Assembly: GCF_000067165.1 (NCBI RefSeq)
Contig: NC_010162.1
Coordinates: 6,703,001-6,767,000, forward strand
DNA: 64,000 bases
Source: Sorangium cellulosum So ce56
Lineage (GTDB): Bacteria > Myxococcota_A > Polyangia > Polyangiales > Polyangiaceae
Direction: 5' to 3'
The position numbers were made by a program, and so were the translations under genes. Shown one piece after another: positions 17,399-26,170 of this stretch (positions are counted from its first letter, which is position 1; every line of letters begins with the position of its first letter). Under the pieces are notes generated by a model. It was not told where the DNA came from and made no database searches. It saw only the letters and a program-made list of their open reading frames with translations.

Positions 17399-18386
17399 GG
17401 CGGGACGTTTGCCCCGGCTGCGCTGGGTTGTAAAGCGCACCCGTCCGCGCGACAACACGGCGGGCGCGCACTCCTGCCCCGGCCGATCGCTGCCGCTCGC
17501 GCAGGGTCCGGCGCGGCCGCCGGCGCCAGAAGGCCAGCAGCGCGCCGAGCGCCGTCATCGGCAGGGCGCCGGGAGCGATCGGCGGCTGGCCAGCCCCCGA
17601 GCAGGAGCAGCCGGCGTCGCCCTCGGCCTCGTCCACATTGCCGCTCTTCGGCCTGTCCTCGCTCCCCGACGCCGCGCCGCCCGCTCCGCCCGAGGCCGCC
17701 GTCGCGCCCGCGCCGGAGCCGCCGCCGCCCGAGCTCGCGGCGCTCGTCCCGGCGATCGGGTAGAGGGCGCAGACCCCTTCGATGTCGTCATCCTCGAGCG
17801 TGCGCGCCGACGTGCCGCCCGGGTAGAACCCCAGCATCGTCGCCCCGCGCACGTTCGTGTGGCCCAGGCCGAGGAAGTGCCCTTCTTCGTGCGTGGCGAT
17901 CGAGCGCACATCGATGCAGTCGCCTTCGCCCGTGTCGTTCCAGCAGAAGCCGACGTTGTTGAAGATCATGTCGGCCTCGCCGATGACGCCGTCGGCATCC
18001 CAGACCGGCATCGTGACGGCGATGACCGAGTCGGCTTGCCCGAGCTCGCCAGGCCAGCTGTCGCTGATCCAGAAAAATACGCTCTTGCCGTCGTCGAAGT
18101 CGTAGCTGTCCCCCGTGTCGCCGAGGAGCTCGGTCTCCCACGCGGTGCATCCGGGGCTCGACCAGGCCGCGAAGCCGGCCGCGATGCTGGCGGCGGCGAA
18201 GCTGGAGAGCGGCCCCGGGATCGTCCCCACGTTGATGTGGTAGCGGGCCGGCAGCGCGCGCCAGCGGGGGACGACCTCGAGATCGAGCGGCGCCCACGCG
18301 GCGGCCTCGCGGGCCCCCGCGAGCTGCGCCAGCGCGGCGGCGAGCGGGGCGACCAGGGCGAGCGCGGCCCTGAAGCCTCTGTTCAT
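17337..18386 (-). CDS. Matrixin-family metalloprotease with MYXO-CTERM-like tail
   Basis: 349 residues. A signal peptide covers about residues 1-30. The zinc site HEEGHFLGLGH (166-176) and the Met-turn ATMLGFY (Met184) place it with matrixin/metzincin proteases. A Gly/Ser/Ala linker (215-245) leads to GCSCSG at 259-264, a hydrophobic stretch and an Arg cluster at 288-293. This is the layout of the MYXO-CTERM sorting signal that anchors and releases surface proteins in myxobacteria. Unusually, the frame continues for about 56 residues beyond the Arg cluster into the start of the next gene. It is preceded 15 bases upstream by the 615-residue membrane protein gene. Confidence 0.85.
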   Translation of the reverse strand: MNRGFRAALALVAPLAAALAQLAGAREAAAWAPLDLEVVPRWRALPARYHINVGTIPGPLSSFAAASIAAGFAAWSSPGCTAWETELLGDTGDSYDFDDGKSVFFWISDSWPGELGQADSVIAVTMPVWDADGVIGEADMIFNNVGFCWNDTGEGDCIDVRSIATHEEGHFLGLGHTNVRGATMLGFYPGGTSARTLEDDDIEGVCALYPIAGTSAASSGGGGSGAGATAASGGAGGAASGSEDRPKSGNVDEAEGDAGCSCSGAGQPPIAPGALPMTALGALLAFWRRRPRRTLRERQRSAGAGVRARRVVARTGALYNPAQPGQTSRHARAEHRSVRGGGRACPPLP

Positions 18387-18401
18387 TCCCCCATCATCGG
18401 C

Positions 18402-20249
18402 TCATCGCTCCTGCGGGACCACCTCGAGCTCCTCGGGCGCCGCGCTCCCCTCGAGGGGCAGCGTCACCTCCACCCCCTCGTGCACCGGAAGGGTCGCCGC
18501 GACGGGCCAGGAGCGCGGCGCGCTGCCCTCGCCCGCCGCGACCTCGCGCAGCGTCACGCCGCGCACCGGGTTCACGCCGCCGTTGAAGAGGCACGCGCGC
18601 AGCCGCCCCTCGACGACCGCGGCCGAGCACGGGATGACATCGGCCGTGGCGCGCCGGATCCGGCCGAGCATCGCCTCCTCCGCAGGCGCGGCGGGCAGGA
18701 GCGCCACGAGCGCGTCGCGGGCGCGCGGGTCGCGGAGCCAGGCGAGCATCATCGCCGCGTGGATGCGCACCACGCGGTAGCGCGCGCGCGTCAGCTGGAA
18801 GAAGGCGTCGGGCGACGCCACGCCGGTCTCGCCGTCGAGCATGCCCGTCACGCCCGGCTCGATCTTCACCTCCGTCCCGGGCGCCTCGACGTGCCACTTC
18901 ACAGCGCGCCCCGGCCCGAGCGCGCCCTCCCAGAACAGCCCGCGCTCGGTGATGCCGGCGCGCTCGCCGCGGCGATCGCGCCGCGCGAACGTGAGCAGCA
19001 CGCGGAAGTCGCTGACGGGCGCGCCGCTGTTGTTCACGACCGCGAGCTCGAAATCGTAGCGGCCACGCGCCGGCCGCGTCGAGCGGCCGGCCCGACCCGC
19101 GTCGCCCGGCTCCGCCCCGGCGTCGCGCGGCTCCCCGGCGGCGTCGCCCTGCCCCGCGCCGGCCTCGCTCTCGGCGTCGTCGTCCGCGCGGTCCCGCCGC
19201 AGGATCGGCGCGATCACCCCGGCGCCGTCGTCCGGCCCGGTCGATCCGAGCAGGCTGAGGATCGGCACCCCCGCCCGCCAGAGCGGCGAGTCGGCGCGAT
19301 CGCAGAGGCAGTGCGGGAACGACGGCTCGGCGCGCTCCCGGGCCTCGCTCGCGAGGAGCGCGGCGGTGGCTCCCCGGGTCGCCTGCCCGACGCCGCGCGC
19401 CGCCTGCCGCTCGGCCGGCGGCTGATCGCGAGGGGCCGCGAACCGCTGCACGAACGCCATCGTCGCCACGATGCCGATCACCGCGAGCGCCGCGGGCACG
19501 AGCACGCGCGCCCGGAGCGGGAGCGCGTCGATCCCCTCCTCGACGCCGCGCCTCTGTTCGCGCCCCGGCAGCTCGCCGAGCGGCGTCGGGCGGGGCGCGA
19601 ACACGGGCGCAGCCGGCGAGCCGGGGGACGAGGCCGCGAGCCGCTCCGACGCGAAGCCCATGCGGCTCGACATCTCCGCCACGAGCGCGTCGCGCAGGCG
19701 GTCCGAGGGCGGCCCTCCCCAGGTCGCGAGCCGCGCGACGAAGCGCAGCGCGAGCCAGGTCGCGAGCGCGACGAGGCACGCGAGCGACGCGGTCCCGAGC
19801 GGGCCGCTCGCGAGATAGTCGGGGGACAGGGCGGCCGCGAGCACGCCGAGCGGCGCCGGCGCGATCCAGCTCGCCATGCGGGCGTTGAGGCGCGCGCGGT
19901 AGGCGCTCTCCATCGCCTCCATCGCCGCCGGCGAGGTCACGCCGGGCACCCCGGGCAGATCGCCCTCGAAGCGCGCGAGGACGAAGCAGTTGTGCGGCGA
20001 GCACGCGGACGGATCGAGCGCCACGCAGAGCGCCTTGCCGCGCCGGAAGAGGCCGCGGATCGCGGTGTAGGGCACCCCGAACCGGACCGGCGCCGCCACG
20101 GCGCCCAGGGCGAACCCCTCGGCGTAGCCGGCGACCCGGACCAGCTCGACCTCGAGCTCCGCCTCGGCGCAGGTGAAGCGCACCGCGCCAACGGCATTGG
20201 CGCCCCCCTCGGCGATCGCCAGGGCAGCGACGGAGAACGCGCGAGCCAA
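18402..20249 (-). CDS. Large membrane protein of unknown function
   Basis: 615 residues. It has an N-terminal domain of about 120 residues containing a Cys pair (DPSACSPHNC), hydrophobic segments around 135-185, and another membrane segment near 255-275 (VLVPAALAVIGIVATMAF). An acidic Ala/Gly/Asp linker follows (about 355-400), then a C-terminal beta-rich region with FELAVVNNSGAPVSDFRVLL, which resembles an Ig-like or FxLYD-type module. It is the first gene of the minus-strand operon with the matrixin and the 438-residue membrane protein, and it is divergent from the FKBP gene. The family is not recognised. Confidence 0.7.
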   Translation of the reverse strand: MARAFSVAALAIAEGGANAVGAVRFTCAEAELEVELVRVAGYAEGFALGAVAAPVRFGVPYTAIRGLFRRGKALCVALDPSACSPHNCFVLARFEGDLPGVPGVTSPAAMEAMESAYRARLNARMASWIAPAPLGVLAAALSPDYLASGPLGTASLACLVALATWLALRFVARLATWGGPPSDRLRDALVAEMSSRMGFASERLAASSPGSPAAPVFAPRPTPLGELPGREQRRGVEEGIDALPLRARVLVPAALAVIGIVATMAFVQRFAAPRDQPPAERQAARGVGQATRGATAALLASEARERAEPSFPHCLCDRADSPLWRAGVPILSLLGSTGPDDGAGVIAPILRRDRADDDAESEAGAGQGDAAGEPRDAGAEPGDAGRAGRSTRPARGRYDFELAVVNNSGAPVSDFRVLLTFARRDRRGERAGITERGLFWEGALGPGRAVKWHVEAPGTEVKIEPGVTGMLDGETGVASPDAFFQLTRARYRVVRIHAAMMLAWLRDPRARDALVALLPAAPAEEAMLGRIRRATADVIPCSAAVVEGRLRACLFNGGVNPVRGVTLREVAAGEGSAPRSWPVAATLPVHEGVEVTLPLEGSAAPEELEVVPQER

Positions 20250-20371
20250 GGTGGCCGCACCCTAACCGCGCGGGCCGGAGCGCTGCAACGGAAACCCGGA
20301 CGGCCGGGAGGCCCCCGGGCGCGTCGGGTGACCGTTGATCGCCCAGCGCCGGGTGCGTAAGACGTGGCGCC

Positions 20372-20980
20372 ATGAAGCCCCTCCAAATCGTCATCGCCAT
20401 CTCCTGCGCTGTCCTCCTCGGCCCGGTCGCGGGCTGCGAGGAGAAGGTCCCCGAGCCGGATCTGCCGCCGGGCAGCGCCGTGCCGGTGGTGAAGCCCGCC
20501 GAGCCGGAGCCCGCCGATCTCATCAAGGAAGACACCGTCGTGGGCACCGGCCCGGAGGCGAAGGACGGCGACAAAGTCCGCGTCCACTACACGGGGCGCC
20601 TGCTGAAGAACAACGCCGAGTTCGACTCCTCCGTCGGCCGCGAGCCGTTCGAGTTCACGCTCGGCGCGTCGGAGGTCATCAAGGGCTGGGACCAGGGCGT
20701 TGCCGGCATGAAGGTGGGCGGCAAGCGCAAGCTCACGATCCCCTCCCGGCTCGGCTACGGCGACGCGGGCAGCCCGCCGAAGATCCCGGCCAAGGCGACG
20801 CTGGTCTTCGACATCGAGCTGCTCGGCGTCGGCGACGCGGCGAAGGACGCGGCCGGGGACGACAAGGCCGGGAAGACCACGGCCGGCAAGGCGGCCAAGC
20901 CCGCGGGCGACAAGGCGGCCAAGGGCGACAAGCCCGCGGCGCCGGCCGAGAAGAAGGAGGCGCCCACAGAGGCGAAGTGA
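20372..20980 (+). CDS. FKBP-type peptidyl-prolyl isomerase, lipoprotein
   Basis: 202 residues. A lipoprotein signal ends at GPVAGC (Cys22). The FKBP domain covers about 56-142 with VRVHYTGRLLKNNAEFDSS, the binding-pocket block VIKGWDQGVAGMKVGGKRKL and IPSRLGYGD, so the catalytic core looks complete. It should assist folding of periplasmic proteins by Pro isomerisation. The last 55 residues are a Lys/Ala-rich, partly repetitive tail (GDKAAKGDKPAA), presumably unstructured. The gene stands alone, divergent from the 615-residue membrane protein and convergent with the aminotransferase. Confidence 0.92.
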   Translation: MKPLQIVIAISCAVLLGPVAGCEEKVPEPDLPPGSAVPVVKPAEPEPADLIKEDTVVGTGPEAKDGDKVRVHYTGRLLKNNAEFDSSVGREPFEFTLGASEVIKGWDQGVAGMKVGGKRKLTIPSRLGYGDAGSPPKIPAKATLVFDIELLGVGDAAKDAAGDDKAGKTTAGKAAKPAGDKAAKGDKPAAPAEKKEAPTEAK

Positions 20981-21043
20981 GCCGCAGGCGGCCGCGCGAA
21001 GAGGGCGGCGGGCCCCGCGCGGAGTGAGCCGCGGGCCCCGCGC

Positions 21044-22159
21044 TCAGACGACGCGCGCGAGCGCCTTGAGGAAGATCTCGTAGGCCTCGAGCGGGTACTC
21101 ACCCATGTGGAAGATCCGGAACAGCCGGTCCGAGAGCTTCCCCTGGGCGGCGTAGATCTCGAACACGTGCCCATCGACCGGCTCGCTGGCGAGCCGGCTC
21201 GCCATCTCGTCGTAGGTCCGCCCGGCCGGGATGTGCAGCGCCGTCCCGATCGACTGGAGCGGCATGTTCTCCCAGCGCGCGATCGTCAGCCCGAGGCGCT
21301 CGTAGCCGGGGCGCAGGATCGCGCAGCGCGCCTGGTACACGGCGTGACGCCCGGCGACGCCGCCGGTGGCGGCGAGGTGCTCGAGCGCCGCGATCACCTG
21401 GCAGAGGCTCATCGGATCGATCGTGTAGGGGTGCGCGCCGCCCTGCTGGGCGCGCCAGGTCTTGTGGAGCTCCAGGCTCGGGACGCGGGCGGGGATCCGC
21501 TCCATCTCGGCGAGCAGATCCTTCCGGACCAGCGCCACCGTCAGGTTCGGGTGGCTGTGCAGGCCCTTGTTGCACGAGCCCATGACGGCGGCGATGCCCG
21601 AGCCCTCGAGGGCCAGCGGCTCGACGAAGAGCGCGCTGATGCCGTCGACGAGGAGCTTCTTGCCGTACTTCCGGGCGAGCGCGCCCACCTCGGGCAAGGG
21701 GTTCAACGTGCACGTCGACGTGCCCCCGTAGACCATGGCCACCGCGTCGACCTCGTCCGCCGCCAGGATGGCCTCGATCTTCTCGAGGTCCGGCCTCTCG
21801 CCGTAAGGCAGGCACATGTCGACGACCGGCTGGCCGAGCGTGGCGGCGTACTCGAAGATCCGGTCGCCGTAGGCGCCGTTCCGGACGACGAGGAGCCGCT
21901 CGTCGCGCCGCAAGCAGGAGCCGAGCACGGCGGCCATGGAGGTCGATCCCGACCCCGTGAGGAGGATGGCCTCGTAGCTGGGCGCGCCGAGGGCCTCGAC
22001 GATGCCGTGCCGTGCCCGGTCGAGCAGCGGCCGGAGCCGGGGGCCGCGCGGGACGATCGGGCTCTCCCCGTAGGTGCGGGAGACCTGGTTCACCGCGTCC
22101 GGCAGGTGGAAGACCGCGGGCGTGAGCGAGACGACGCGTGGCGTTTCGGCGGCGATCAT
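21044..22159 (-). CDS. Class V PLP-dependent aminotransferase
   Basis: 371 residues. Fold type I, class V layout: LLTGSGSTSMAAVL (about 67-80, PLP phosphate region), LLVDGISAL (Asp172, pairs with the pyridine nitrogen) and GSCNKGLHSHPN with the Schiff-base Lys198. The order and length are close to 2-aminoethylphosphonate:pyruvate aminotransferase and serine/alanine:glyoxylate aminotransferases. No phosphonate gene lies nearby, so I do not name it PhnW. It is cytoplasmic. The kinase gene lies 48 bases upstream on the same strand, so cotranscription is possible. Confidence 0.85.
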   Translation of the reverse strand: MIAAETPRVVSLTPAVFHLPDAVNQVSRTYGESPIVPRGPRLRPLLDRARHGIVEALGAPSYEAILLTGSGSTSMAAVLGSCLRRDERLLVVRNGAYGDRIFEYAATLGQPVVDMCLPYGERPDLEKIEAILAADEVDAVAMVYGGTSTCTLNPLPEVGALARKYGKKLLVDGISALFVEPLALEGSGIAAVMGSCNKGLHSHPNLTVALVRKDLLAEMERIPARVPSLELHKTWRAQQGGAHPYTIDPMSLCQVIAALEHLAATGGVAGRHAVYQARCAILRPGYERLGLTIARWENMPLQSIGTALHIPAGRTYDEMASRLASEPVDGHVFEIYAAQGKLSDRLFRIFHMGEYPLEAYEIFLKALARVV

Positions 22160-22207
22160 GCCGCGATATCTAGCCCGGAACGCGCGCGGGACGCAGCGGA
22201 GATCGCG

Positions 22208-23065
22208 CTACGCCCAGCGGAGCTGGCGCAGATCGTCCCAGACATCGCGGGCGGAGTGGTAGCGGTAGGCGTCGCGGCGGCGCAGCAGCTTGGCGATCAC
22301 CTGGCTGAGCGGCGTGCCGAGCGCCTCGGCCTTCTGCCGGGGGGTGCCCTCGGCGATCTGCCGCGTGATCTCCTCGTAGGCGACGTTCACGTCGATGGCC
22401 GGTTGCCCGGTGTGCATCTGGTACATGAGCAGGCCGAGCTGGTAGAGGTCGCTCTGCGTCGTCGTGTAGCCCGCCGTCACGAGCTCCGGCACGAGGATCT
22501 TCGGGTTCGCGACCTGCGGGCGGAACCAGCGGGTGACGCCGTCGAGCTGGTGCGCGACGCCGAAGTCGGTGAGCTTGACGAGCGGCCTGTGGTCGAGCTG
22601 GGAGATGAGCACGTTGCCCGCGTGCAGGTCGGCGTGCACGACGCCGTTGTCGTGCAGGTACTGCAGCGTCATCAGCAGCTGGCGCGCGAGCTCCAGGAGC
22701 AGCGGCGGCTGGAACGGGGCGCCGAGCAGCGCCCGGAGGCTCGTGTCGCACCGCTCGAGCGCCAGGTAGAACAGGTAATTCACCTCGAACGCGTCGTGGA
22801 TGTAGACGATGTTCGGGTGGCGGAAGCTCTCCAGGCGGAGCATCTCGCGCGACCACTCTTCCTTGACGACCTGGTAGGGCTTGTTCGCCGGCCGCAGCAT
22901 CTTCAGGGCGTACACCTGATCGAACGGCCCGCTGCACTCGTACACCGAGCCATACTGCCCATCGCCGATGAGCGCCCCGATCACGTACGTCCCCCGGGTG
23001 GAGGTCAGCGCTGAGCCCGGCACCGGAAACGGGATCAGGAAACTACCAGTGGAAGACCAGGTCAC
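22208..23065 (-). CDS. Small stand-alone serine/threonine protein kinase
   Basis: 285 residues, essentially only a kinase domain. The Gly-rich loop IGDGQYGSVYE (33-43), catalytic Lys55, helix-C Glu near 74, catalytic loop VVHADLHAGN (142-151) and DFG at 167-169 are visible. The catalytic loop has HAD instead of HRD, so it lacks the Arg that normally contacts the phosphorylated activation loop; the catalytic Asp and Asn are kept. There is no transmembrane segment or C-terminal sensor domain, unlike most PknB-type kinases. It is probably cytoplasmic and regulated without activation-loop phosphorylation. Its gene precedes the aminotransferase by 48 bases. Confidence 0.9.
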   Translation of the reverse strand: MTWSSTGSFLIPFPVPGSALTSTRGTYVIGALIGDGQYGSVYECSGPFDQVYALKMLRPANKPYQVVKEEWSREMLRLESFRHPNIVYIHDAFEVNYLFYLALERCDTSLRALLGAPFQPPLLLELARQLLMTLQYLHDNGVVHADLHAGNVLISQLDHRPLVKLTDFGVAHQLDGVTRWFRPQVANPKILVPELVTAGYTTTQSDLYQLGLLMYQMHTGQPAIDVNVAYEEITRQIAEGTPRQKAEALGTPLSQVIAKLLRRRDAYRYHSARDVWDDLRQLRWA

Positions 23066-23186
23066 GGCGAGGCCATCGTAACCGAAAACGCTGGCGCCCG
23101 TTCACCCCGCCGCGCGCGGCCCGCGTTCGCGGCGCAGGGGGCGCCCCTGTCCCCCCGCACGCGGCGCGCCGAGGGCGGCCGGCCGC

Positions 23187-23612
23187 TCATGAAGCGGCGA
23201 GCTTCCGCACGATCTCCGCGGCCTCGGCCTGATCGAGCTCGAGCGCCGCGGCGACGTCGAGCAAGAGCTCGCGCTCGCTGCTCCTGACGATCCCGTCGGC
23301 GACCACGACCTGAGCGGCCAGGAAGAAGGCGACCTTCCGGGCCTGCGGGCTGGCGAGCCGTTCCTTGAGCGACGCGAGCCGGGCCGCGCGGCCCTCCTTG
23401 TGGAGCTGCTCCACCACGGTCTGGAGGAGCGTGTCCATGGTGCTCTGCGGGATCCGTCGATCCGTGAGCGACTCTACGCTCCGGGCGAAATGGATCTTCT
23501 CCTCCGGGCTGAACTCGCCATCGGCGAACGCCGCGAGGAACATCAGCTCGACGAGCGCCTCGAGGTTCGGCTCATCAAGCGTTTGCAGCGGAGGAGGGCT
23601 CATCTGGGGCAT
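23187..23612 (-). CDS. TerB-like helical protein
   Basis: 141 residues from the ATG at 23612, which has GGAG nine bases upstream. The sequence resembles TerB/DjlA-type domains: VELMFLAAFADGEFSPEEK near the N-terminus and a second similar half with AAQVVVADGIVRSSERELL. The two repeats each carry an acidic A-D-G-x-x-x-x-x-E signature, which in TerB binds metal ions. TerB domains occur in tellurite resistance and phage-defence loci and as general membrane-associated modules. None of the other Ter genes is nearby. It is probably cytoplasmic. Confidence 0.75.
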   Translation of the reverse strand: MPQMSPPPLQTLDEPNLEALVELMFLAAFADGEFSPEEKIHFARSVESLTDRRIPQSTMDTLLQTVVEQLHKEGRAARLASLKERLASPQARKVAFFLAAQVVVADGIVRSSERELLLDVAAALELDQAEAAEIVRKLAAS

Positions 23613-23763
23613 CGGCTCCGTGTACACCGAGGCCCGGCGCGGGACCAGCCCTGGAGCGCCCCCCTTACCCCGCGCGCCCGGGGCAAACGTGCGCGCCCGG
23701 GGCAAACGCGGCGGGGTTGAATGTGCCCGAGGGGCGGCATTGGGAGAGCGCTCCCTGTGTGTC

Positions 23764-24513
23764 ATGAGTTCGAGCATGCACGTGCGCGAACTCGCCCAGT
23801 CGCTCCTCGGCGCGCTCTTCCTCTGCGGCTGCAGCAGCGCGACCGCGGCGCTGCGCCCTGCCGATCCGGGCCGACCCGCACCCGAGGGGCGCGCGGCGAC
23901 GCCGCGGGCCGCGGCGAGCGCCGAGGCGGCCCCGCCGCCGCTGCGGCTGCCCTGCGAGGCGGACGATCTCGTCGGCTGTACGAACGGCTGCGCCGACCAC
24001 CAGATCGAGGACTGCGTGACGCTGGGATCGATGTACCTGGGCGGAGCGATCGTCTCGATCGACGTGGAGCGGGCGATGACGCTGTTCGAGAAGGCGTGCG
24101 CGGAGGGGAGCGCGCGCGGCTGCTTGCGGCTCGGCGACGCCTACCACGATCGGCTCGCGCGCGCGGGCGGCGCCGGCGGGGCGAGCGAGGCGGACGAGGC
24201 GGCGCTCTACTGGCACGCGCGCGCATGCCACGCGGGCGCGAACCTCGGATGCCTCGCGGCGGGCAGGGCCTACCTCCACGGCCAGGGCGCGAGCGCCGAT
24301 CCCGGGCGCGCGGCCGCGCTGTTCCAGCGCGTCTGCGAGCGCGGGAACGCCCCCGCCTGCGTCGAGCTCGGACATCTCCACGCGGAGGGCGAGGGCGTGA
24401 AGCGCGACGACCGGAAGGCGGTCGAGCTGTTCACGAAGGCGTGCAAGCTGGGCCTCGACGAGGGGTGCCTGCGGGCGAGCCGGTCCGGCGACGTCCTCCC
24501 GCCGCGCGACTGA
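23764..24513 (+). CDS. Sel1-repeat lipoprotein
   Basis: 249 residues from the ATG at 23764; ATG 23776 is an alternative start. A short signal leads to a lipobox ending FLCGC. After an Ala/Pro linker there are Sel1-like helical repeats from about residue 75 to 235, recognised by units such as AMTLFEKACAEGSARGCLRLG and AVELFTKACKLGLDEGC, with Cys residues at repeating positions. Sel1 repeats mediate protein-protein contacts. Cys-rich Sel1 proteins of this kind (HcpA-like) are usually secreted and disulfide-bonded. It is divergent from the TerB-like gene. Confidence 0.8.
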   Translation: MSSSMHVRELAQSLLGALFLCGCSSATAALRPADPGRPAPEGRAATPRAAASAEAAPPPLRLPCEADDLVGCTNGCADHQIEDCVTLGSMYLGGAIVSIDVERAMTLFEKACAEGSARGCLRLGDAYHDRLARAGGAGGASEADEAALYWHARACHAGANLGCLAAGRAYLHGQGASADPGRAAALFQRVCERGNAPACVELGHLHAEGEGVKRDDRKAVELFTKACKLGLDEGCLRASRSGDVLPPRD

Positions 24514-24540
24514 CGCGCCCTCGACCGCCGCTCTTCGCCG

Positions 24541-24909
24541 TCAGTCGGTCCGGCGGCGCTGGGCGATGTCCAGCGCCGCCGTGATCATCGCGGTGAGCTG
24601 TGTGTCCGACACGTTCTCGGAGGGGAGCACCACGAGCTCGGCGCCGATGCGCCGCGACAGCTCCATGAACCCTTCCGGATCGAACGCCCGCACGTCCTGC
24701 GTCATCACGATGGCCAGCGGGTGCAGCCATGCCGCGCTGCCGCGCAGCGACACGAGATCGCACGCGAGCAGGTCGGCGCCTTCGACGAAGACCAGCCGCC
24801 GGCAACGCTCCGCGAGCTGCTCGCTGGCGCTCACGATGAGCACCACCGAGGCCGACGCCGTCCGCTTGCTGCGCCCCGCTGGTCGAGTCGGTAGCTCTCG
24901 CGTGCTCAT
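24541..24909 (-). CDS. Hypothetical protein, possible degenerate receiver-like fold
   Basis: 122 residues. After a basic N-terminus, alternating hydrophobic strands and helices are visible (VVLIVSASEQLAERC, LLACDLVSLRG, LAIVMTQDVRAFD, AELVVLPSENVSD). This is reminiscent of a Rossmann-like or receiver fold, but a phospho-acceptor Asp pocket is not clear. The gene starts 10 bases after the stop of the upstream gene (24920-25270), so both are probably cotranscribed. I do not recognise the family. Confidence 0.6.
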   Translation of the reverse strand: MSTRELPTRPAGRSKRTASASVVLIVSASEQLAERCRRLVFVEGADLLACDLVSLRGSAAWLHPLAIVMTQDVRAFDPEGFMELSRRIGAELVVLPSENVSDTQLTAMITAALDIAQRRRTD

Positions 24910-24919
24910 GAAGCCCAGG

Positions 24920-25270
24920 TCAGCGAGCGAGCAGCGGGCGCCCGTACGGGACGGGCCCGCCGCCCGGCGCCCGGGCCCGCGCCTCGTCGGCGAGGGCGAG
25001 ATCCATGACGAAGGAGCCGAACGGCAACCGGAAATCCCGGTCGTTCGGCTTGGTCGCGTAGAGGGCGAGCAGCGAGAGCACGCTCCCGATCTGCGCCGCG
25101 GCCGGATCGCCCTCGCACGCGTTGAAGCGGTCGGCGAGCGTGCACAGCTGCCGGAAGAGCGGACCGCCCGGGTGCGGGCCGGCGCTGCACATGGCGAAGG
25201 TGCCGCTGCCTCGATATCCGAGCTTCCGGCGCTTCCTGGCGGGGGTACGGGACGGAGGTACCATCGTCAT
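24920..25270 (-). CDS. Hypothetical protein
   Basis: 116 residues, ATG at 25270 with a second in-frame ATG at 25264. The N-terminus is basic (PARKRRKLGYRGSG), the centre carries a few Cys and Leu residues (FRQLCTLADRFNACEGD), and the rest is helical with LLALYATKPNDRDFRLPFG. No signal peptide or known motif is visible. It lies 10 bases upstream of the 122-residue gene, which supports a two-gene transcript. The frame is open further upstream, but that part would overlap the divergent nucleotidyltransferase gene. Confidence 0.5.
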   Translation of the reverse strand: MTMVPPSRTPARKRRKLGYRGSGTFAMCSAGPHPGGPLFRQLCTLADRFNACEGDPAAAQIGSVLSLLALYATKPNDRDFRLPFGSFVMDLALADEARARAPGGGPVPYGRPLLAR

Positions 25271-25459
25271 GATTGCTGCCCAAGTCGCCTGTGAGGGATG
25301 AATCGCCCCACGCCGGGGCTGACCTGCCGCGGGACGCTCTCCAACCAGTAATAGAGCAGCCCGAAGAGAGTCAATCGGAGAGGACGCCGCGGGCCGGGCG
25401 AGCGTGAAATTCTGCGGAATGGTCACCCGTCCGGGCAGCGCGTGGGTATACGTCATCGC

Positions 25460-26170
25460 ATGAAGGCAGTCGTGCTTGCCGGCGGCAAAGGGTCCCGGCT
25501 CCGCCCCTACACCGCCCTTATCCCGAAGCCGCTCATGCCGATCGGGGATCACACGATCGTCGAGATCCTCCTCCGGCAGCTGGCGCGGGCGGGGGTCACC
25601 GACGTCGTGATGTGCGTCGGCCACCAGGCCGCGCTCATCGAGGCGGTCGTCGGCGAGGGGAGCCGATACGGGCTGCGCATCGCCTACCAGCGCGAGGACA
25701 CGCCGCTCGGGACCGTGGGTCCGCTCCGGGTCATCGAGCGGGACCTGCCGGAGCGCTTCCTCGTGATGAACGGCGACATCCTCAGCGATCTCGACTTCAC
25801 GGCGCTCCACCGGACGGGCGAGTCGGCCGGATCGCCGCTCACCGTCGCCGTCTGCGAGCGCGCCTCGAAGATCGACCTGGGGGTGCTCGACCTCGGCGCA
25901 GACGGGCGCGTCGTCAGCTTCCGCGAGAAGCCGACGTACACGTTCTGGGTCAGCATGGGCATCTACGCGATGAGCCGCGACGTGCTGCCTTTCATCCCCG
26001 AGGGCCGGCCGTTCGGGTTCGACGACCTGATGCACGCGCTGCTCGGCGCCGGCGAGCCGGTGGCCACCTTCCCCTTCCGGGGCCACTGGCTCGACATCGG
26101 AAGGAGCGACGACTTCGCCGAGGCGCAGGAAGAGTTCGAGAAGAACCGGCAGCGGTACCTACCGGAGTGA
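25460..26170 (+). CDS. Sugar-nucleotide (NTP) transferase
   Basis: 236 residues from the ATG at 25460. The Rossmann-like nucleotidyltransferase signature is VVLAGGKGSRLRPYT followed by PKPLMPIG, and the metal-binding block is VMNGDILSDLD. The last part reads FPFRGHWLDIGRSDDF, usual for glucose-1-phosphate and mannose-1-phosphate nucleotidyltransferases. It should activate a sugar phosphate with NTP. In Leg/Pse-type loci a similar enzyme (PtmE/NeuA-like) starts the route. Its 3' end overlaps by 12 bases the end of the convergent DegT aminotransferase gene, so the three sugar genes are neighbours but not one transcript. Confidence 0.88.
   Translation: MKAVVLAGGKGSRLRPYTALIPKPLMPIGDHTIVEILLRQLARAGVTDVVMCVGHQAALIEAVVGEGSRYGLRIAYQREDTPLGTVGPLRVIERDLPERFLVMNGDILSDLDFTALHRTGESAGSPLTVAVCERASKIDLGVLDLGADGRVVSFREKPTYTFWVSMGIYAMSRDVLPFIPEGRPFGFDDLMHALLGAGEPVATFPFRGHWLDIGRSDDFAEAQEEFEKNRQRYLPE

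Noticed and set aside
17025..20360. 1111-codon open frame on the plus strand opposite three minus-strand genes
   Set aside because: Arg/Ala/Gly-rich antisense reading without domains; the minus strand has the matrixin zinc site and membrane segments.
23187..23612. Tellurite-resistance operon
   Set aside because: Only a TerB-like protein is present; no TerC, TerD or TerZ relatives are near.
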